NCBI GenBank assembly: GCA_947501625.1
Contig: CANMWN010000003.1
Location: 1-64,000, forward strand
DNA length: 64,000 bases
Reading direction: 5' to 3'
Source of the DNA: an uncultured Flavobacteriaceae bacterium
GTDB lineage: Bacteria; Bacteroidota; Bacteroidia; Flavobacteriales; Flavobacteriaceae
Part shown: piece by piece, positions 28,846-38,370 of the stretch
Layout: every line of letters begins with the position of its first letter
Numbering within the stretch: position 1 is the stretch's first letter
The notes under the pieces: generated by a model
The model's input: the letters and a program-made list of their open reading frames with translations, nothing else
Database searches by the model: none
Told to the model about the DNA's origin: nothing
Translations under genes and position numbers: made by a program

Positions 28846-29493
28846 ATGTTTAAAAAACTTACTTTAGCTATTATAGCATCAGTTGTGCTATATAGTTGTC
28901 AAAACGATGATGTTTTAGAAAATGAAAATCTATTATTAAACGAAACATCGAAATCAGAAAAATTATTTGAATTTAACGTATCAACTCAAGAAAATATGAG
29001 TTTGTTTTCTAGAAATACTGATACCGCATGTTTATCAACCTCATTGATTGCTGGTCAACATTATGATGCAGGTAGAATTGATGTTGAAATTGTTACAGAA
29101 GATGATGGAGAAGATTATGTATATATTACCTATTTGTCAGAAAATGATTGGGTAATTAAATTGACACATCTTTATGCAGGAGACAAAGATGGAATTCCTG
29201 AAACTAAAAATGGAAATCCAAAACCTGGTGTCTTTGAAAAAAGAATGGATTATTCTGCTAATGTTATTTCAGATTTTGAAGTAGAATATAAGATTCCTGC
29301 AGAAGCATTTGAAGACTGTTTTTATATAGCTGCTCATGCTGAAGTTGAAAAGAGTGATGGCTCACAAGCAGAAACTGCTTGGGGAGAAGGTGAAGGCTTT
29401 GAAGGAAATAGTTGGGCGATGTATTTTGAGTTTTGCAAAAGCATATGTGACGACAAAGATAGTGATGATGACGGTGATGGAGGAGTAAAATAA
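28846..29493 (+). CDS. Hypothetical lipoprotein
   Basis: The 215-residue product has a lipobox VLYSC (C18) after a hydrophobic core. The mature part is acidic, with a central domain containing HYDAGRIDVEIVTEDDGEDYVYITY and several Trp/Phe-rich strands. It ends in a run of Asp-Asp-Gly residues. It resembles secreted proteins of Flavobacteriia that lack an assigned function, and no catalytic motif is seen. A strong bidirectional terminator follows. Confidence 0.72.
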   Translation: MFKKLTLAIIASVVLYSCQNDDVLENENLLLNETSKSEKLFEFNVSTQENMSLFSRNTDTACLSTSLIAGQHYDAGRIDVEIVTEDDGEDYVYITYLSENDWVIKLTHLYAGDKDGIPETKNGNPKPGVFEKRMDYSANVISDFEVEYKIPAEAFEDCFYIAAHAEVEKSDGSQAETAWGEGEGFEGNSWAMYFEFCKSICDDKDSDDDGDGGVK

Positions 29494-29499
29494 AAAACT

Positions 29500-29530
29500 A
29501 AAAAGAGAGGTTTTAAACCTCTCTTTTTTT
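29500..29530. terminator. Bidirectional terminator between convergent genes
   Basis: The palindrome AAAAAGAGAGGTTT / AAACCTCTCTTTTT (29500-29513 and 29515-29528) has a short loop and T runs on both strands. It serves the lipoprotein gene and pafA, whose stop codon lies at its edge. Confidence 0.92.
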
Positions 29531-31196
29531 ATTCTAAAATTTTTTCAATAACCTTCCCTGAATTACCACTTGGAAATTCAATATCAAGTAAAGCAGAAAC
29601 AGTTGGTGCAATATCTATAATTGGATGATATTCATGACTACTACCTTTTTTTATTCCTTTACCATAAAAAAGTAAAGGCACATGAGTGTCATAATTATAA
29701 GGTGAGCCATGATTTGTAGCTTCAACCTTTAAATACCAATCACTAAGCGTTGATGGAGTTTCAATATATATGATATCACCTGAATATTTTTGATTATACC
29801 CTCTTTGTATCATTCCCATTATACCTTCAGTAAATTGAGAACTTTGAAGTGTTCTTGCTGAAGTGATTTTATAAATATTTTTGTAATTAATCATTTCATC
29901 AATCAATGCATCTACAACTTTGTTTTTATTAATTTTTAATTCTTTGATTTTATTATGATTCAAGAAAACTTGATTATTCATTATATCTTCAACTAAATCT
30001 TCTCCAAAATGAGCCTTTGTAAAATCTTTTACTTTTTGAATTATTTGCTTTGCGTTTCTATATCCAGCAGGTATTTTTATATCATTTAAAAACTTAGGGA
30101 CTTCAGTAACTCCGTGATCAGAAGTTAAAAATAAAGTATAATTGTTAACACCAACATTGCTATCTAGATGATTAAGCAATCTTTCTATGTCTCTATCAAG
30201 ACGAACAAAAGTATCTTCCAATTCTATTGAGTTTGGACCAAATCTATGACCAACTTCGTCAGTGCTTGTATAACTAATTGCTAAAAAATCTGTAAATTCA
30301 GATTTTCCTAATTGTTCGTTTTCAATAGCATTAATGGCAAAGTCGGTAGTTAGATTATTACCAAAAGGGGTTATTCTTAATAGTAAAAAGTTGTTATTTT
30401 CTTCTCTTAGGTTTTGAATGTTATGAGGGAAAATTGGTTTTTCACTTCCTTCATAAGGATCTTCATATGGACTATTGTCTTTATGACTGTTTGAGTATTT
30501 ATTTATGTCTAAATAAGTGTTCCATGGTTTACTTAAGTAGTTTTCAAAAGTGTCAGAAGTGTTTATTTTTTTTACCCAATTTGGTAATTCATTCATATAA
30601 TATGAACTTGAAATCCATTGACCAACTTGCTTGTCGTCAAACCAATATGCAGCATTGGCTGTATGACCTCCAGGTAAAACAGAACCTCTATTTTTTATAC
30701 TTACAGCAATAACTTTTCCGTTCATGTTTTGAGCCAAATGCAGTTGATCGCCAACAGTAGTTGTGCGTAATCTATGTGGAGACATTTCACCTTCTTTAGA
30801 ATTTGATCCAAGAGTTTTATAATTTTCATCTTTCACACAATACACTCTTTCTTTTATGTATTTATCATACCAATCATTTCCCATTATTCCGTGGTTTTCT
30901 GGAGCTGTTCCTGTATAAATAGAAGCATGACCAATGGCTGTTTTTGTTGGAACGTAATTATAATGTGTGTTTTTGAGATTGTACCCATCTTTCATTAACC
31001 GCTTAAAACCACCATCGCTAAAATTATTGTAAAATCTAGCTAAATAATCATAGCGCATTTGATCTACAACAATACCTATTACTAGTTTAGGTTTTTTAGT
31101 TTCCATAATATGGCTACTAGTTATTTGGTTATTTAATTGCGCTTTGCAAGAAAAAAATACAACTGATAATAAAATTAATAGGCTTGTCTTTTTCAT
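29529..31196 (-). CDS. pafA: PafA-type alkaline phosphatase lipoprotein
   Basis: The 555-residue enzyme of the alkaline-phosphatase superfamily is of the phosphate-irrepressible PafA type, which hydrolyses phosphomonoesters outside the cell without phosphate repression. An N-terminal lipobox FFSC (C17) suggests an anchored lipoprotein. The metal/nucleophile core is VIGIVVDQMRYDYLARF (first Asp ligand D45) and NYVPTKTAIGHASIYTG, with a threonine nucleophile. LTSDHGVTEVP and the SPYNYDTHVPLLFYG segment give the remaining Asp and His ligands. It is monocistronic with a TAnnTTTG element at 31226-31233. Confidence 0.9.
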   Translation of the reverse strand: MKKTSLLILLSVVFFSCKAQLNNQITSSHIMETKKPKLVIGIVVDQMRYDYLARFYNNFSDGGFKRLMKDGYNLKNTHYNYVPTKTAIGHASIYTGTAPENHGIMGNDWYDKYIKERVYCVKDENYKTLGSNSKEGEMSPHRLRTTTVGDQLHLAQNMNGKVIAVSIKNRGSVLPGGHTANAAYWFDDKQVGQWISSSYYMNELPNWVKKINTSDTFENYLSKPWNTYLDINKYSNSHKDNSPYEDPYEGSEKPIFPHNIQNLREENNNFLLLRITPFGNNLTTDFAINAIENEQLGKSEFTDFLAISYTSTDEVGHRFGPNSIELEDTFVRLDRDIERLLNHLDSNVGVNNYTLFLTSDHGVTEVPKFLNDIKIPAGYRNAKQIIQKVKDFTKAHFGEDLVEDIMNNQVFLNHNKIKELKINKNKVVDALIDEMINYKNIYKITSARTLQSSQFTEGIMGMIQRGYNQKYSGDIIYIETPSTLSDWYLKVEATNHGSPYNYDTHVPLLFYGKGIKKGSSHEYHPIIDIAPTVSALLDIEFPSGNSGKVIEKILE

Positions 31197-31225
31197 TAGA
31201 TTTGTTAATGATAAATTATAATAAT

Positions 31226-31233
31226 CAAAGTTA
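31226..31233 (-). promoter_or_regulatory. Candidate -7 promoter element for pafA
   Basis: Read on the minus strand it is TAACTTTG, a match to TAnnTTTG, 30 bases before the ATG at 31196. No clear PHO box is visible, in line with a phosphate-irrepressible enzyme. Confidence 0.45.
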
Positions 31234-31319
31234 CAACATTCATCTATATTAACGTTTTATTTATGTTAACTTTCAATAAAAGATTATATTTATTTAATAT
31301 TTTAGCAAAAAGAAATTGA

Positions 31320-32060
31320 ATGAATTATTTAGAGCATATAGGTAAATATTTTATGATGCTTGGTCAAGTTTTTAAACGCCCTCAAAAATGGAAGGTGTTT
31401 AGAGAGACGCTCTTTAGAGAAATTGATGATTTGGGTCTAAAATCTTTAGGAATTATTATGTTTATTTCTTTTTTTATTGGTGGCGTTGTTGCTATTCAAA
31501 CGGCATTGAATGTTGACAGTCCTTTTATTCCTAAATATTTAATAGGTTTTGCTACCAAGCGTTCCATGATTTTAGAGTTTGGCCCAACCTTTTCTTCAAT
31601 TATTTTGGCAGGTAAAGTAGGTTCTTATATTGCATCAAGTATTGGTACAATGCGGGTTACTGAACAAATTGATGCATTAGAAGTGATGGGTATAAACTCA
31701 TTGAGTTATCTAGTACTACCGAAAGCCATAGCTACCTTATTGTTTTATCCTTTTATTGTGTTAATTGCTATGACTCTAGGAATTATTGGAGGTGCAATGG
31801 CTGGTTATTTAACCGGATTATTTTATTCGGTAGATTATATTAATGGAATTCAATTAGATTTTGATCCGTATTTCATTAAATATGCTTTGATTAAAACTGT
31901 AGTTTTCGCTTTTGTTATTGCAACAGTACCTGCCTATCATGGTTATTATGTTAAGGGAGGATCATTAGAAGTTGGTAGAGCCAGTACTCAAGCAGTTGTT
32001 TGGACAAGTGTTGCAATAATCTTGTTAAATTATTTCTTAACTCAAATGCTTTTAGGATAA
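31320..32060 (+). CDS. MlaE-family ABC transporter permease
   Basis: The 246-residue polytopic inner-membrane permease is of the MlaE/YrbE type, moving phospholipids between inner and outer membranes. Family features are GGVVAIQTALN, LEFGPTFSSIILAGKVGSYI, IGTMRVTEQIDALEVMGIN, and about five hydrophobic helices. Its stop overlaps the ATG of the ATP-binding partner (TAATG), so the two are translationally coupled. The MlaD-type substrate-binding protein is not in the window. Confidence 0.93.
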   Translation: MNYLEHIGKYFMMLGQVFKRPQKWKVFRETLFREIDDLGLKSLGIIMFISFFIGGVVAIQTALNVDSPFIPKYLIGFATKRSMILEFGPTFSSIILAGKVGSYIASSIGTMRVTEQIDALEVMGINSLSYLVLPKAIATLLFYPFIVLIAMTLGIIGGAMAGYLTGLFYSVDYINGIQLDFDPYFIKYALIKTVVFAFVIATVPAYHGYYVKGGSLEVGRASTQAVVWTSVAIILLNYFLTQMLLG

Positions 32061-32830
32061 TGATTGAAGTAGCGAATTTACATAAAAGTTTTGGTGATGC
32101 TCATATTTTAAAAGGAGTATCGACAGTATTCGAGAAAGGAAAGACGAATATGATTATTGGGCAAAGTGGTTCTGGTAAAACCGTGTTTTTAAAATGTTTA
32201 TTAGGATTGCATACGCAAGAAGAAGGAACAATATCTTTTGATGGAAGAATATATTCGCGATTAAATATTGATCAAAGAAGATTGTTAAGAACCGAGATCG
32301 GTATGTTATTTCAAGGAGGTGCGCTTTTCGATTCTTTGACGGTTGAAGAAAATATTATGTTTCCTTTAAAGATGTTTGCTAATAAAAGTAAAAAGGAAAT
32401 GTTAAATCGAGTAAATTTTGTTTTAGAACGAGTAAATTTACCTGGATCAAACAAGAAATTTCCTGCACAACTTTCTGGCGGTATGCAAAAACGTGTTGCT
32501 ATTGCTAGAGCTATAGTAATGAATCCTAAATATTTATTTTGTGATGAGCCTAATTCTGGTTTAGATCCTCAAACTGCAACAGTTATTGATAATTTAATTC
32601 AAGAAATTACAGCTGAATATGATATAGTCACGGTTGTTAACTCTCATGACATGAATTCAGTAATGGAAATTGGAGAAAAAATTGTTTTTCTAAAAGACGG
32701 TAAAAAAGCTTGGGAAGGTACTAATAAAGATATCTTTATTACTGATAATGAGGCTGTCGTAAATTTTGTTTATTCTTCTAATTTATTTAAAAAAGTTCGT
32801 GAAACTTATTTGCGAGAAAGTAAATTATAA
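32060..32830 (+). CDS. MlaF-family ABC transporter ATP-binding protein
   Basis: The 256-residue ATPase pairs with the preceding permease in phospholipid transport. Walker A is GQSGSGKT (34-41), the signature LSGGMQKR is at 138-145, and Walker B YLFCDEP is at 158-164 followed by NSGLDP. The start is the ATG at 32060, which overlaps the permease stop by one base; an earlier in-frame start at 32000 lies inside the permease gene. Confidence 0.94.
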   Translation: MIEVANLHKSFGDAHILKGVSTVFEKGKTNMIIGQSGSGKTVFLKCLLGLHTQEEGTISFDGRIYSRLNIDQRRLLRTEIGMLFQGGALFDSLTVEENIMFPLKMFANKSKKEMLNRVNFVLERVNLPGSNKKFPAQLSGGMQKRVAIARAIVMNPKYLFCDEPNSGLDPQTATVIDNLIQEITAEYDIVTVVNSHDMNSVMEIGEKIVFLKDGKKAWEGTNKDIFITDNEAVVNFVYSSNLFKKVRETYLRESKL

Positions 32831-32835
32831 TTCTG

Positions 32836-32866
32836 TTTGTTTTATTTAAAAAGTAACTTATATTTG
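32836..32866 (+). promoter_or_regulatory. Promoter for tRNA-Lys
   Basis: TTTG (32836-32839) and TATATTTG (32859-32866) are 19 bases apart, the same arrangement as in front of tRNA-Val. The gap to the tRNA is 24 bases here, longer than the 10 bases in front of tRNA-Val. Confidence 0.75.
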
Positions 32867-32890
32867 CAGCCGCAAAAAGAGAAAAAGGAG

Positions 32891-32963
32891 GACTTGGTAG
32901 CTCAGTTGGTAGAGCACCTCCCTTTTAAGGAGGTGGTCCTGGGTTCGAGCCCCAGCCAAGTCA
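32891..32963 (+). tRNA. tRNA-Lys (anticodon UUU)
   Basis: Acceptor GACTTGG pairs with CCAAGTC. The D arm contains AGCTCAGTTGGTAGAGC, anticodon stem CCTCC/GGAGG encloses loop CTTTTAA (anticodon TTT), and the T arm holds GGTTCGAGCCC. The discriminator is A. CCA is not encoded. Confidence 0.95.
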
Positions 32964-32967
32964 CAAT

Positions 32968-32999
32968 AAAAAATCCGAAGTTTAACTTCGGATTTTTTT
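32968..32999 (+). terminator. Intrinsic terminator after tRNA-Lys
   Basis: AAAAAATCCGAAG / CTTCGGATTTTTT (32968-32980 and 32986-32998) with loop TTTAA. It can also stop the converging DUF389 gene. Confidence 0.92.
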
Positions 33000-33016
33000 A
33001 TAGAATATATTTGAGT

Positions 33017-34438
33017 TTACTTTCTCTCAACTTTTAGTGTATCTAATTGAAGCCTTATCTTTAGCCACTCTTTCAATTTTATTTCTTGTTGCGAATAATT
33101 TGGTATGGAATCATACCAAGATGCGGTGAAAACTGTCAATGTATCAGTAGTTTTAAAATTGGTTGAAATGACATTAGAATAACTTAAAGATTTTAATGCG
33201 TTATAATTAGTTTTAGCTTCTTGACTTAGTTGTACAAATGGAACTTTGTAATATTTGTTTAACTCGGCTTCTAAAAGTTTAATTTTATTTTCACTTTGTT
33301 TTATTTTTTCATCTCTAGATAATATGATTCCTTGGTTTTGAGCATATAAATCACTTAGATTTTCTACTTGTGCTCTTAAGTCCGAGTCATCAACACCTTG
33401 TTGAATATTTAATTTAGTATCTGCTAAACCATAGGTTGGTAATTTTGATTCCCAATTTTCTATCTCGCTTTTACTTAGTGTTTTCCCAAAAAGAACTAAC
33501 TTGATACTCTTATTATTATAGTTAATGTTTTTATCATCTTCATCAATTATACTTATACCATTTTCTTTCATTTCTTGAATAAAGTTATGGGCATTTTGAA
33601 TATATTGACCTCTTTGGTATAGTTGATAAAATTGAAAAACACTAAATGCGAAGATGATTATTGCAACAAATGAAGCTAATTGTGCAATACGCTTTCTTTT
33701 TGCTGAGTTGATATATTTTACCATTGGAAAACGTAAAAACTTTACAATTAAAAATGTTGCTAAGGCTATAAAAATAGTATTAATTGTAAATAAGAACATT
33801 GCACCAAAGAAAAATTCTAAATTCCAAACTGCAAGCCCATATCCTGCTGTACACAAAGGAGGCATTAAAGCTGTTGCAATCGCAACACCAGCAATAGTAT
33901 TGGTTTGTTTTGATCGCCTACTTATTGCTACAATCAGCGCTAAACCACCTGAAATTGCAATAAATACATCACGTACATCTGGCGCAGTACGAGCTTTTAA
34001 TTCTGGTGTTAGTTCTTGAAAAAGTGGGAATGAAAAAAATAAAAATGAAGTAATTAAACTTAGTCCAATCATTACTCCAAGATTTACAAAAGAACGTCTC
34101 AAGGTGTCAATATCATTAATTCCAATCGACAACCCAACACCTAAAATTGGACCCATTAATGGAGAAATAAGCATGGCGCCAATTACAACTGCTGTCGAAC
34201 TTGTATTTAATCCAATAGATGCAATCAAAATTGAAAATACCAAAATCCATGCAGTATGACCTTGCATAGAAATATTATTTTTTACATCTTCAATAGTAGC
34301 ATTCTTGTCAGTGTCATGCCTTATGTCTAGAAGTTTACTTAAAAATTGTTTGAAATTTTTCCAAATACTTCCAATATCTTGAGGATTGTTTTCAGGAGCT
34401 GAATTTGGGTCAATTTTTTTTTCAAATTTTGATTCCAT
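33017..34438 (-). CDS. DUF389 domain-containing membrane protein
   Basis: The 473-residue protein has the DUF389 membrane domain at about residues 60-270, with ASIGLNTSSTAVVIGAMLISPL, LGVGLSIGINDIDTLRRS and GVAIATALMPPLCTAGYG. A cytoplasmic or periplasmic C-terminal region includes a probable coiled coil (about 355-400). The molecular role of DUF389 is not established; a transporter-like function has been proposed from its hydrophobic topology. It is followed on the same strand, in the reverse order of coordinates, by the nucleotide-sugar gene cluster that starts upstream of it. Confidence 0.9.
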   Translation of the reverse strand: MESKFEKKIDPNSAPENNPQDIGSIWKNFKQFLSKLLDIRHDTDKNATIEDVKNNISMQGHTAWILVFSILIASIGLNTSSTAVVIGAMLISPLMGPILGVGLSIGINDIDTLRRSFVNLGVMIGLSLITSFLFFSFPLFQELTPELKARTAPDVRDVFIAISGGLALIVAISRRSKQTNTIAGVAIATALMPPLCTAGYGLAVWNLEFFFGAMFLFTINTIFIALATFLIVKFLRFPMVKYINSAKRKRIAQLASFVAIIIFAFSVFQFYQLYQRGQYIQNAHNFIQEMKENGISIIDEDDKNINYNNKSIKLVLFGKTLSKSEIENWESKLPTYGLADTKLNIQQGVDDSDLRAQVENLSDLYAQNQGIILSRDEKIKQSENKIKLLEAELNKYYKVPFVQLSQEAKTNYNALKSLSYSNVISTNFKTTDTLTVFTASWYDSIPNYSQQEIKLKEWLKIRLQLDTLKVERK

Positions 34439-34449
34439 AGAATTATGAT

Positions 34450-35526
34450 TTATACAAATTCGTTTCCAAATTTATCTTTTGCAACTTGTGTAATTTGTTT
34501 GATGTTTTGTTCATCGCTTTTTGGACAAATCAATAGAACATCATCTTTTTCAACCACAATATAATCATTTAAGCCTTGAATAACAACTCTCTTTTTATTT
34601 TGAGTTCTTACAATATTGTTTGATGAGTCTCTAAAAATTGTTTCACCACCTACAGCTGCATTTTTATGTTCATCTTTTGGTAATTTGTTATATAACGATC
34701 CCCAAGTTCCTAAATCATTCCAGTCAAAATTTACTGGTAATACATGAACATTTTTAGCGTTTTCTAAGATTCCATAATCAATTGAAATGTTTTCTGCATT
34801 TGCATAATTAGTATCAATAAAATCATCCTCAAACTCAGTATTATAGACATTATTAGCTTTACAAAACAAGGAGTGCATTTCTGGTAAACTTGATTCAAAT
34901 GCTTTTAAGATACTCTTGACACTCCAAATGAAAATTCCAGCGTTCCAAAGATAAACACCACTTTCTATAAACTTTTTAGCATTCTCCAAATTAGGTTTTT
35001 CAGTAAACTGTTTTACTTTTTTTATTTCAGCATTGTTGTTTTCGAATTGAATATAGCCATAACCAGTATTTGGTGAACTAGGCTCAATTCCAAGTGTCAT
35101 TAACACGTCATTTTGTTGGCAAAACTCAAATGCAGTTTCAATATTGTCAATAAATTTTGGTTCATTTTCAATCCAATGATCACTAGGAGCAATTATCATA
35201 ACTCCATCAGGATTTATAGCATGAATTTTAAGTGCCGCATATAAAATACAAGGTGCAGTATTACGCATACAAGGCTCTAAAAGTAATTGTTTCTTAGTAG
35301 TGTTTTCTAATTGTTTGAGTACTAAATTTTTATATCTTTTATTAGTGGAAATTAAGATGTTTTCAGAAGGGATTAATCGTTCTAACCTACTGAATGTTTT
35401 TTGGATTAATGAGTCTCCAGTTCCCAACATATCATGGAATTGCTTTGGATATTCTTGTGTACTCATTGGCCAGAAACGTGAGCCAACTCCTCCAGCCATA
35501 ATGACTGCAAAATAGTTTTTATTCAT
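34450..35526 (-). CDS. manC: Mannose-1-phosphate guanylyltransferase
   Basis: The 358-residue cytoplasmic enzyme makes GDP-mannose from mannose-1-phosphate and GTP for glycans. The nucleotidyltransferase signature is AVIMAGGVGSRFWPMS (7-22), followed by QKTFSRLERL, MIIAPSDHW, the FTEKPN loop and LWNAGIFIWS. There is no C-terminal isomerase domain, so it is the monofunctional form. It is 11 bases ahead of the DUF389 gene and five bases after the SprT-like gene, giving one probable operon of SDR, SprT-like, ManC and DUF389. Confidence 0.93.
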   Translation of the reverse strand: MNKNYFAVIMAGGVGSRFWPMSTQEYPKQFHDMLGTGDSLIQKTFSRLERLIPSENILISTNKRYKNLVLKQLENTTKKQLLLEPCMRNTAPCILYAALKIHAINPDGVMIIAPSDHWIENEPKFIDNIETAFEFCQQNDVLMTLGIEPSSPNTGYGYIQFENNNAEIKKVKQFTEKPNLENAKKFIESGVYLWNAGIFIWSVKSILKAFESSLPEMHSLFCKANNVYNTEFEDDFIDTNYANAENISIDYGILENAKNVHVLPVNFDWNDLGTWGSLYNKLPKDEHKNAAVGGETIFRDSSNNIVRTQNKKRVVIQGLNDYIVVEKDDVLLICPKSDEQNIKQITQVAKDKFGNEFV

Positions 35527-35531
35527 ATTTT

Positions 35532-36119
35532 TTAGTTTAATTCAACTTCAGCATTTTGGTTAAATAGATATAATTTTTTTGATTTGAGTTCAACGCATTC
35601 ATATCTCGTACGTCTTTTATTTCCTCTCCGAAAGATACGATTTTTAAACGTGAATTCTGTTCCAAATGGAACTTCAAAAATATAGTTCTTATTTGATTTT
35701 ACGTTATACTTTTTTAATGCTAATGCCAAATTCACATCAGAATCAGTACTTGCTTTAGGATTCTTTAAATAATTAGCCAATTGTGGAAGAATCTCTTTTG
35801 GGTATATGCTTGGCTGTAAGAAAGGTAACATTAAATGTTGAAAATTTTGTTTCCATTCGCTTCCATGAGGTTGCACTCTCTTGTGATTATTATGGGTAAC
35901 TAAATGCGCAATTTCATGGATTAAGGTTAAAAGAAATTGATAAGGGTTTAAATTGTTATTGACAGTAATTTGATACTCTTTGTTTTTAGTGAGCCTAAAA
36001 TCACCATGTTTGGTTGCTCGTTGATTTACAATTTTTAATTGATGAGGGTATTTTTTTAATAATTCGGTTACTAATGCTACAGAAGCCTTAGGTATATGTT
36101 TCTCGAGTGCATTTTGCAT
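35532..36119 (-). CDS. SprT-like metalloprotein
   Basis: The 195-residue protein has the zinc motif HEIAHL (H68-H72) and the family's PHGSEWKQNF segment (H85). The C-terminal zinc-ribbon cysteines of classical SprT are missing except for one Cys in RTRYECVEL. SprT-like proteins resemble the eukaryotic DNA-protein-crosslink protease Spartan; the bacterial role is unproven. It sits between an SDR gene and manC with gaps of four to five bases. Confidence 0.87.
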   Translation of the reverse strand: MQNALEKHIPKASVALVTELLKKYPHQLKIVNQRATKHGDFRLTKNKEYQITVNNNLNPYQFLLTLIHEIAHLVTHNNHKRVQPHGSEWKQNFQHLMLPFLQPSIYPKEILPQLANYLKNPKASTDSDVNLALALKKYNVKSNKNYIFEVPFGTEFTFKNRIFRRGNKRRTRYECVELKSKKLYLFNQNAEVELN

Positions 36120-36123
36120 AATG

Positions 36124-36804
36124 CTATGGCGTGGAATTTGATACTTGTAATACTTTTCCGTTATAATATTTATTTCCTGTTAACGAAAAATTATAAATAT
36201 ATGCTGCCATTTCTAATGCAGTTGTTGGCGCTTTGTATCCAGGAAATGCTTCTTCCAACATTTCAGTTTGTACTGCTCCTAGTGCTAAAACATTAAATGA
36301 AATTCCATGATCTTTATATTCTTCGGCAAGTAATTCAGATAGGGTTATAACAGCACCTTTTGATGAACTGTAAGCTGCAAGCCCAGGGAATTTCATACTG
36401 CCTTGAATTCCTCCCATACTGCTGATAGTTACAACATGGCTATCGTTTTTCAAAAACGGAATAAGTATTCTTGTCACTTCAGCAACAGCAAAAACATTCA
36501 CATTATAAACATCTATGAAATCTTGAGTAGTAGTTTCTGAAAAGGGTTTGTTGGCAAGTTTTCCTGCATTATTTATTAAAACATCAACAGTTTTCCAATT
36601 ATTCTCAACAAACTCAACAATTTTTTGAATTTCTTTTTTGTTAGAAATATCAATTGCTAAAGTTGTAATATTTGGATGATTTAACATATCAATAGGTTTG
36701 CTATTTCTTGAAATTGCAAGCACGCTGTGATTATTGTTAGCAAACAACTGTGCTAATTCATAGCCAATCCCTCGACTAGTTCCAGTAATTATTACATTCT
36801 TCAT
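36124..36804 (-). CDS. SDR family oxidoreductase
   Basis: The 226-residue short-chain dehydrogenase/reductase has cofactor motif TGTSRGIG (7-14), NNAG (78-81), serine around 128-129 in ISSMGG and the YSSSK active-site pair Y145/K149. The shortened C terminus lacks a large substrate lid. The substrate is unknown. It overlaps nothing and directly abuts the following lipoprotein gene upstream. Confidence 0.9.
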   Translation of the reverse strand: MKNVIITGTSRGIGYELAQLFANNNHSVLAISRNSKPIDMLNHPNITTLAIDISNKKEIQKIVEFVENNWKTVDVLINNAGKLANKPFSETTTQDFIDVYNVNVFAVAEVTRILIPFLKNDSHVVTISSMGGIQGSMKFPGLAAYSSSKGAVITLSELLAEEYKDHGISFNVLALGAVQTEMLEEAFPGYKAPTTALEMAAYIYNFSLTGNKYYNGKVLQVSNSTP

Positions 36805-38319
36805 TTATTCAAACTCTATATGTTGATATGCTCCAATATCAGGACTAGAAGTTCTGTTTTCACCTAAAATATCTTGAGGTACTTGCATTGCTCCTGATAA
36901 ATTCCCTAATCCATTTCCAGCTGATTCTTGTCCAATAATTAAATCATTAGTTAATGTATTTCTAAAATGTGGACTTTCATTCAAGATATTGTTTTGATAG
37001 TGAGTAGAGTCATTAAAATTATACTCAGGAATTCCATCATAACTTCCATTAAAATCATTAAAACGAATCAAGTTGTTACTAAAATTATAATTGAAGTCTG
37101 AACCATCGACTCTATCTAAAAGTAATTCTATATTGTTACTACCATAAATGATACAATTCGTGAAGTTTGCTTCAACCAAATTTCGAGTTTCAACTACATC
37201 CATACCATTATCATCATAGGTAAAAAAGTTGTTTACTAAAACCGTTGGAAATTGCCTGAAACTATTATTCCAATAATTAGCAAAGGTTGAATGAGTGAAA
37301 TTATAAGCTCCTCCAATAACACATGCAAGTGCCGAGAAACCAGCATTATTAATTACAACATTTTCACCTAGAATATTAGTTTCTCTTCCTAGTATTCCAT
37401 AATTAGAGTGATTGTATATTTGAGAATTTTTGATGGTTAAAGTGGGAGCGGAGTTGCTTCCAATTGAATCTAATAAAATTCCAATACTTCCATTTTTTAT
37501 GGTAGTATAATTTATTTCATGATCCTTGCTTCCAGCACGCATCCATATTGCGCCCCATTGTCCAGGATTTTCGCTAAAATTTGGTTCGAGTCTATCTCCT
37601 TCAATGATTACTTCGTTATCTAATTCACCATTTATTTTAAGCGTTGCTTTTTTATCAATTATAAGACCTGAATTGGCGTGAAAATGTATTCTGGCACCTG
37701 CGTCAACAGTTAAAGTTTTATCTTCTGCAACAGCAGCATATCCGTAGACAACATATGGTTTTTCACTAGTAAAATTCAACTCGCTATCTTCCAAAAAGCG
37801 TCCTTTGATCGTTGTTGGTTGACCATCAAGCGTTAAGGAGTCAATGACTCTTGTAATAGGATTTTGATTTGGTTTTATAAATATTGCATCTTGAACCAAT
37901 GTTACTAAATGTACATCTTGTTCATTACTTCCATTGTCAAATAATATTTCATCAGTATATAAAGGGTCAGGTTTGTTAGCAACATTTACAGTTGTTTCTA
38001 TAAATACATAAATACTGTCTTTGGCAAGTATTTCAATATTTTCAAATGATTTTCCAGGCAATCCATCTACATTTAAACGATAGTTTGAACTTTCTCCTTT
38101 TGCCAATCTTACACTTGGAATATAAATGTCATTATTACTTCTGTTATATACTTTTAGATTATAAGTGCTTGAACCTATATTGGTAAATACAGTATCTAAA
38201 TAAACAGTGTCTTTTGAAAATCGAAGTTCACCTGTACTTGGAACAGTTTCAAAATCATCACGGCAAGAAGACAGTATAATTATAAAAATTAATGATAAAA
38301 AAAGCCCGTAGTTTTTCAT
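36805..38319 (-). CDS. Lipoprotein with right-handed beta-helix domain
   Basis: The 504-residue protein has a lipobox ILSSC (C19). An N-terminal beta domain (about 28-130) with FTNIGSSTYNLKVYNRSN resembles choice-of-anchor/abnormal spindle-like beta sandwiches. From about residue 190 to 480 there are repeated short strands and turns (DAGARIHFHANSGLIIDKKA, IKNGSIGILLDSIGSNSA) typical of a parallel beta-helix. It is likely exposed on the outer membrane. The function is unknown. One base separates it from the SDR gene. Confidence 0.82.
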   Translation of the reverse strand: MKNYGLFLSLIFIIILSSCRDDFETVPSTGELRFSKDTVYLDTVFTNIGSSTYNLKVYNRSNNDIYIPSVRLAKGESSNYRLNVDGLPGKSFENIEILAKDSIYVFIETTVNVANKPDPLYTDEILFDNGSNEQDVHLVTLVQDAIFIKPNQNPITRVIDSLTLDGQPTTIKGRFLEDSELNFTSEKPYVVYGYAAVAEDKTLTVDAGARIHFHANSGLIIDKKATLKINGELDNEVIIEGDRLEPNFSENPGQWGAIWMRAGSKDHEINYTTIKNGSIGILLDSIGSNSAPTLTIKNSQIYNHSNYGILGRETNILGENVVINNAGFSALACVIGGAYNFTHSTFANYWNNSFRQFPTVLVNNFFTYDDNGMDVVETRNLVEANFTNCIIYGSNNIELLLDRVDGSDFNYNFSNNLIRFNDFNGSYDGIPEYNFNDSTHYQNNILNESPHFRNTLTNDLIIGQESAGNGLGNLSGAMQVPQDILGENRTSSPDIGAYQHIEFE

Positions 38320-38370
38320 AAAGGTAATTTGGTATAAAAATATAACTTTTCTAGCGAGTTATTATTGTTT

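Noticed and set aside
32837-33037. Open frame of 66 codons over tRNA-Lys
   Set aside because: Same reason: the tRNA and the terminator explain the sequence.
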